A stretch of 10,000 nt of DNA, taken from the NCBI GenBank assembly GCA_009663005.1, contig VIGQ01000238.1:15001-25000 (forward strand), given 5' to 3'. A program made the position numbers and the translations under genes. Each line of letters starts with the position of its first letter. The stretch's first letter is position 1. Source of the stretch: Actinidia chinensis (taxonomy: Eukaryota; Streptophyta; Magnoliopsida; Ericales; Actinidiaceae). The notes below the pieces were generated by a model that was not told the DNA's origin, ran no database searches, and worked only from the letters and a program-made list of their open reading frames with translations. Below are positions 8,086-10,000 of this stretch, one piece after another.

Positions 8086-8275
8086 GGTTCCTATTGAACA
8101 GGTGGAGTACTGAGCGGCGAAGAATGGGTTGAGGAGGAGTCAACTGGATTGGGGAAGTAAGGGGATAAGACCGTTGGAGTTGCAGAATGTTTGGCTTATG
8201 TGTCGTTTTCATATTGGCACTGTTGAGGGAAGACTGATATACGGCATGTTCCGGTATAATATTTTCCAAAAATAA
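8086..8275 (+). pseudogene. Possible coding scrap, weakly LINE-like
   Basis: A long pyrimidine tract ending TTTCAG (about 8020-8082) looks like a splice acceptor. After one TGA, the plus strand stays open from about 8115 to TAA near 8272, reading QLDWGSKGIRPLELQNVWLM and then CRFHIGTVEGRLIYGMFRYN. The DWGxxPxxxQNxWL spelling recalls the segment after the endonuclease domain in plant L1-type LINEs. It is short and lacks any catalytic motif, so this is a guess. The minus-strand frame 8269-8012 shows no motif. Confidence 0.2.
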
Positions 8276-8443
8276 TAATTTGGTTGGCCTAATGTTTGCT
8301 TCGTGGCGAGCTTATTAATTGGCAGCTTAAAACTATGTGATTCACGTAAAAGTTCTGCAATTGTTAGGCTTTAGGCATTTCTCTTAACACGACAACGTTG
8401 CATTTTAAATGCTTTAGCTGGGTGACGTTGTGATTTTTATCCC

Positions 8444-8554
8444 ATGGATGCAAAGTGTTGCCATCGTGTTGACTGGCAAAAGCCGGAAGAGGATTGGAGA
8501 AAAGATCTTCAGAGGATCCAAGTTTCTATTATTGACCTAGGATTTAAGGTGTAA
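8444..8554 (+). CDS. Small open frame of 36 codons, unknown
   Basis: The frame opens at ATG 8444 and closes at TAA 8552. It reads MDAKCCHRVDWQKPEEDWRK at its start and has a mixed, non-repetitive composition, unlike the low-complexity frames nearby. It has no recognised domain, no evident promoter, and may be an exon scrap or chance. It lies about 170 bp after the LINE-like scrap on the same strand, so both could come from one decayed element. Confidence 0.15.
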   Translation: MDAKCCHRVDWQKPEEDWRKDLQRIQVSIIDLGFKV

Positions 8555-8753
8555 ATTGGGTGGGTTTGGTGGCTTGCTCTGCGTCCGTTCGAACTTTGAC
8601 ATGGTGCGTCATCTTGGACCGTTCAGACATGGGTTCGGTCTTACAGCTCTCCAGTTCAACGGATCTTGTTGGACACCTAAGTTCGCTCGCCCCACCCACA
8701 ACACGCGAGCTCACTGCGAAACGGCCCGTTATCGTCACATAAGTCTAAACCCA
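8555..8753. other. GC-richer stretch without a supported gene
   Basis: Both strands have overlapping open frames of 60-70 codons (8556-8768 plus, 8738-8544 minus), which is expected from the higher GC content. None shows a family motif. Many CpG sites remain, which suggests a fairly recent or unmethylated insertion compared with the retrotransposon. Confidence 0.4.
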
Positions 8754-8816
8754 CTCGTTGTCGTCTAGTAATATCTAGCTTTCACCCAGAAGACCCGGGT
8801 TCATTCCCGACATAAA
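8754..8816 (+). pseudogene. tRNA-Glu(TTC) pseudogene or tRNA-derived SINE head
   Basis: The sequence follows a plant nuclear tRNA-Glu closely: CGTTGTCGTCTAG at 8756-8768, ATATCTAGCTTTCACCCAGA at 8771-8790, then the T-arm GACCCGGGTTCATTCCCGA. The anticodon loop CTTTCAC (8779-8785) gives anticodon TTC at 8781-8783, and its stem pairs except for one A-C mismatch. About eight bases of the D-arm are missing. The T-loop has six bases instead of seven (8800-8805), so the internal B box is broken. The 3' acceptor side (CATAAAA) no longer pairs with the 5' side. It cannot be a working tRNA. It could be a plain tRNA relic or the head of a SINE; no SINE tail is evident downstream. Confidence 0.75.
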
Positions 8817-9660
8817 ATATTTCTTTGGGACCTCAGTACCGCACGCCAATTAAAAACAAATCGAGTTGGGGGCCCAACCCTACTCGCCACAATGAACAAA
8901 CTAGACTATCGACTAACTGAGTCCATCTAAAATTCGTGAACCAAATTGAGCTCGACCCGGCTCGTTCCGACTCAATTTGCACCTCTTTTAGGAGTATTAC
9001 TTTTTTCTTCCCTTGTGTCACTGTTTTCTTACGCAATCCTTTTCAAACTATCATGTACAGACTTAATCCGTTAAAAAGTGAAATATCCGCTAAAATAGCC
9101 TTGAGAATTTATGACAAAATAACCATAAATATAGATAGTTGTTATGTTCCGATACATGATATTTATATCCTCATAGCACATCCGCATGAAATTTCAAGTA
9201 CCTTCCAATAAATGACTTTTCCCTAATTCTAATTTCTTTTGCTTTTGACAAAAAATTACCGGAACCCTGATAGAAGAAGAAGAAAAGGACACTTGTAAAA
9301 AGAGCTTGTTTAGTGGTGGTAGAGGTGAGATAAAATATAACAGGGATAGGATTGATGGAGTTGGACAAGATGAGTGGGGGTTTCGGTTATCAAAACACAG
9401 TTTTTTCTTTGAGAAACTCATATCTAAATCCAAGAAAATGAACAAACCAGAGGCCCCAGCGGACTGACTGCACAACACGATTCAATCCAGATTTAGACGA
9501 CGGAATGTTTTTTTTTCCCTTGTTTGGAATCCAAATTCCAAAACATATGATCTGTGGTTTGGTTAGTGAAACCAGGAAAAGAATGCAGGTAATGTTTTCA
9601 AGTAAAAAATGGGGTGGCCTCTACGAGGTAACAATAAATACCCATAGAAATCAAAAGCTA
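8817..9660. other. Intergenic DNA, no gene supported
   Basis: Several open frames of 65-94 codons occur on both strands (for example 8936-9211 plus, 9478-9194 minus), but they overlap, lack motifs and are rich in residues expected from AT-rich DNA. Short structures stand out: GTTGGGGGCCCAAC at 8865-8878, a hairpin at 8943-8978, and TTTGGAATCCAAATTCCAAA at 9523-9542, a perfect 8-bp stem with a 4-base loop. Confidence 0.5.
8943..8978. repeat. Inverted repeat, 11-bp stem with one bulge
   Basis: AAATTGAGCTCG at 8943-8954 pairs with CGACTCAATTT at 8968-8978, with one bulged base and a 13-base loop. The loop and arms contain the CTCGACCCGGCTCG type of string that recurs in plant dispersed repeats. 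Its role is unknown. Confidence 0.6.
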
Positions 9661-9663
9661 TTT

Positions 9664-9674
9664 TGGCTGAGCGG
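9664..9674 (+). other. tRNA A-box-like sequence
   Basis: TGGCTGAGCGG matches the RNA polymerase III A box and the 5' part of tRNA-Leu or tRNA-Ser genes; the following GTTGAGGGTGCTTG extends the likeness. No B box follows within the remaining bases before the MITE candidate. It may be a tRNA or SINE fragment, or chance. Confidence 0.25.
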
Positions 9675-9708
9675 TTGAGGGTGCTTGATGAAGTTTTCTA
9701 GAACTAAG

Positions 9709-9913
9709 GACACGTTTGGTTTAAATTTTTTAGTGATTTTTTGCTCAAAAATCTTTGTTTTTTTTAGTTTATATAGGGTTTATTATAACTAAAATAACAT
9801 AGTGTTTTTTAGCTACCCAAGCAACACATGATTTTTTTGTCCAATTTTACCTTGTAATCCAAAAGTGAAAAAAGCTAACTTTTTTTTTTTTAATTTAGGC
9901 CAAACAAAGTGTC
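9709..9913. mobile_element. MITE-like element with terminal inverted repeats
   Basis: The left end reads GACACGTTTGGTTTAAATT. The reverse complement of the right end reads GACACTTTGTTTGGCCTAAATT. They match over about 18 of 22 positions, allowing a 3-base gap. The length of about 205 bp, the AT-rich interior with long T runs, and ends rich in GTTTGG are typical of plant MITEs of hAT or Tourist type. It encodes nothing and would depend on a transposase elsewhere. I could not find a clean target-site duplication (left flank GAACTAAG, right flank AATTTCGT), so the exact ends and the superfamily remain open. Confidence 0.6.
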
Positions 9914-10000
9914 AATTTCGTACCGCCCAACCTATCTTTTTAAAAATTTACTTTATAACCGTTTTCCGGATTTATTATTTTATTACTGTAATACTTTACT
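9914..10000. other. AT-rich flank, nothing recognised
   Basis: The last bases of the window are AT-rich with no frame or motif. Confidence 0.5.

Noticed and set aside
8544..8768. Overlapping frames on both strands
   Set aside because: They are expected from the local GC content, have no motif, and one overlaps the tRNA-Glu relic.
8833..9478. Several 65-94-codon frames on both strands
   Set aside because: They overlap, are AT-driven in composition, and have no motif or splice support.
1..10000. CRISPR arrays, bacterial operons, prophage or plasmid genes
   Set aside because: No regular spaced repeats, no ribosome-binding sites with dense genes, and the plant retrotransposon content argues against a prokaryote.

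Overview
This window looks like intergenic nuclear DNA of a flowering plant, most likely a eudicot. The evidence is an AT-rich background, plant-type Ty3/gypsy retrotransposon protein fragments, a decayed nuclear-type tRNA-Glu copy, a MITE-like element with inverted ends, and no long intact gene. Identification rests on reading the translations and on remembered family motifs; no database search was run.

Left flank (1 to about 1462): AT-rich DNA with little recognisable content. Small plus-strand reading frames lie between about 540 and 1212. Two of them (772-884 and 1116-1212) can be joined across a plant-like intron (885-1115) with a GTATGT donor, a CTAAC branch-site match and an AG acceptor, but an in-frame TAA sits two bases before the donor. 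They may be the remains of an unrecognised gene. A GC-rich patch at 1415-1462 abuts the retrotransposon.

Centre (about 1463 to 6728): one decayed Ty3/gypsy LTR retrotransposon on the minus strand. In element order it has a 5' LTR (about 6728 to 5876) with a TATA-like box, a mutated primer-binding site, gag with a CCHC zinc knuckle, protease (DNGSSA), reverse transcriptase (catalytic box altered to YIDE), a degenerate first RNase H domain, and a second RNase H of the archaeal-like type. Two RNase H domains in tandem point to the Tat lineage of plant Ty3/gypsy elements. Homology stops just after the second RNase H. Integrase and the 3' LTR are missing, and frameshifts and stops occur throughout, so the element cannot move by itself.

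Right flank (about 6729 to 10000): a C/T-rich then G/A-rich stretch with a TATA-like box and a (GA)n run, which resembles a plant promoter and leader but leads to no convincing coding region; short 20-bp-period repeats; scraps of open frame at 8086-8554 with a weak LINE-like look; a degenerate tRNA-Glu(TTC) copy at 8754-8816; an 11-bp-stem hairpin; and a MITE-like element of about 205 bp at 9709-9913.

No intact protein-coding gene can be supported. I found no convincing new biological system. The most useful observations are the truncated Tat-type element with its catalytic changes, the tRNA-Glu relic, the MITE candidate, and the possible spliced gene remnant on the left.
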